Positions 63,644 through 64,000 of a stretch of DNA of 64,000 nucleotides are shown here, piece by piece. Source of the stretch: Sphingobacteriia bacterium 24-36-13 (GTDB lineage: Bacteria > Bacteroidota > Bacteroidia > Chitinophagales > Chitinophagaceae); contig NCHN01000006.1 in assembly GCA_002281875.1 (NCBI GenBank), forward strand, positions 1 through 64,000, written 5' to 3'. Made by a program: the position numbers and the translations under genes. How positions within the stretch are numbered: position 1 is the first letter of the stretch; each line of letters opens with the position of its first letter. Under the pieces are notes generated by a model. That model ran no database searches. It was not told where the DNA came from and saw only the letters and a list, made by a program, of their open reading frames with translations.

Positions 63644-64000
63644 ATGGCTTATCATAGTTTACTACAGAAACAAATTTCACAATTTCTAACTTCTGATGAA
63701 GAGAGTAATCCCGCAATTGTTAAACTCTTGACTGCAATTAACAATAGCTATTCTTCATTCGAAAGAGATAGAAAAATTACAGAACACGCATTTGATGTAA
63801 GTGAACAAGAATACCAACGGGCAACAAAGGATTTACAAGAACAAAATGATATACGAAAGCAATCCATATCAAAGTTAAAAGAAGCTATTCGCGCATTAGA
63901 TCCATCGGCACCTCAACAATTTGCAGATGACAATGATGACCTAATTGATATCATCTCATTTTTAGAAAAACAAATTCTTAAAACAAAGCAATTAGAACAA
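63644..64000 (+). CDS. N-terminus of a sensor histidine kinase, cut by the window edge
   Basis: The frame is open from the ATG at 63644 to the last base (119 codons) with no stop. It has a FERDRKITEHAFDVSEQEYQRATKDLQEQN-like coiled-coil start, typical of the kinases encoded right after FIST genes, then KEAIRALDPSAP and a second coiled coil. The kinase domain is beyond the window, so the assignment rests on the N-terminal pattern and position. It begins 13 bases after the FIST stop. Confidence 0.65.
   Translation, partial: MAYHSLLQKQISQFLTSDEESNPAIVKLLTAINNSYSSFERDRKITEHAFDVSEQEYQRATKDLQEQNDIRKQSISKLKEAIRALDPSAPQQFADDNDDLIDIISFLEKQILKTKQLEQ

Noticed and set aside
1-64000. CRISPR arrays, tRNAs, rRNAs, insertion sequences, prophage
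   Set aside because: No regularly spaced repeats, cloverleaf-type sequence, transposase or integrase reading frame was seen.

Overview
The window looks like chromosomal DNA of a low-GC Bacteroidota, most likely Chitinophagaceae-like. The reasons are: recurrent TAnnTTTG promoter elements, few Shine-Dalgarno sites, almost all stops TAA, and a typical Bacteroidota gene set (NfuA-type scaffold, LpxR-like deacylase, 7TMR-DISM kinases, MerC, GH3 family, PnuC with an NadR-type kinase). No rRNA, tRNA, CRISPR array, insertion sequence or prophage is visible. Genus-level assignment is inference.

Layout. 1-174 holds a cluster of DnaA-box-like 9-mers and a nadA promoter. All genes from 175 to 20830 run on the + strand: nadA, a di-haem cytochrome c peroxidase lipoprotein, an M19 dipeptidase, a gamma-glutamyltransferase-like enzyme and recA between two clear terminators. 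Next comes a compact envelope operon (6989-13985) in which an esterase-like gene plus an outer-membrane beta-barrel gene occurs twice, with an OafA-type acyltransferase between the copies and a PlsC-like acyltransferase at the end. A zinc metallopeptidase, an amidase, a two-component pair, a phytase-like lipoprotein and a cyclophilin follow. 20834-31000 holds a transglutaminase-like protein, uvrB, a GH32 fructan hydrolase, a KdnB-like oxidase convergent with kdsB, a fatty-acid hydroxylase family protein, dnaN and a CheY-like regulator. 31062-43820 holds recX, lpxR, an omega-amidase, nagA, an S41 protease, thiL, suhB, a GT2, a GH3-family synthetase, a cyclophilin, a LysE exporter, mtgA and the nicotinamide riboside pair nadR kinase/pnuC. 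43820-56216 holds a GT-C membrane protein, nfu, a GH5-like protein, pcrA, a hybrid kinase, an OmpA lipoprotein, a fadD interrupted by an in-frame stop, a second PlsC and a PAS-only protein. 56342-64000 holds gmk, lysS, an lpxD-like gene, an SDR/fur/sco1 operon divergent from merC, a frameshifted FIST gene and the start of the sensor kinase that follows it.

How the genes work together. Most of the window is housekeeping: NAD supply, DNA repair and replication (recA, recX, uvrB, pcrA, dnaN), translation, Fe-S assembly, and envelope or lipid A metabolism (kdsB, KdnB-like, lpxR, lpxD-like, PlsC proteins, mtgA).

Most interesting signals: (1) the duplicated esterase/barrel/acyltransferase cassette, where the first esterase has lost its nucleophile Ser and acid Asp by changes equivalent to single bases and is a predicted pseudoenzyme; (2) a perfect TGCAAC-N3-GTTGCA palindrome between the fur/sco1 operon and merC; (3) a GH5-like protein with Gln at the nucleophile position; (4) two interrupted genes (fadD, FIST), the FIST break lying on a TTTCCCG heptamer; (5) a terminator-like hairpin in the lysS leader; (6) promoters so close to the start codon that leaderless mRNAs are predicted. 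No search or computation was run; family calls rest on reading motifs.
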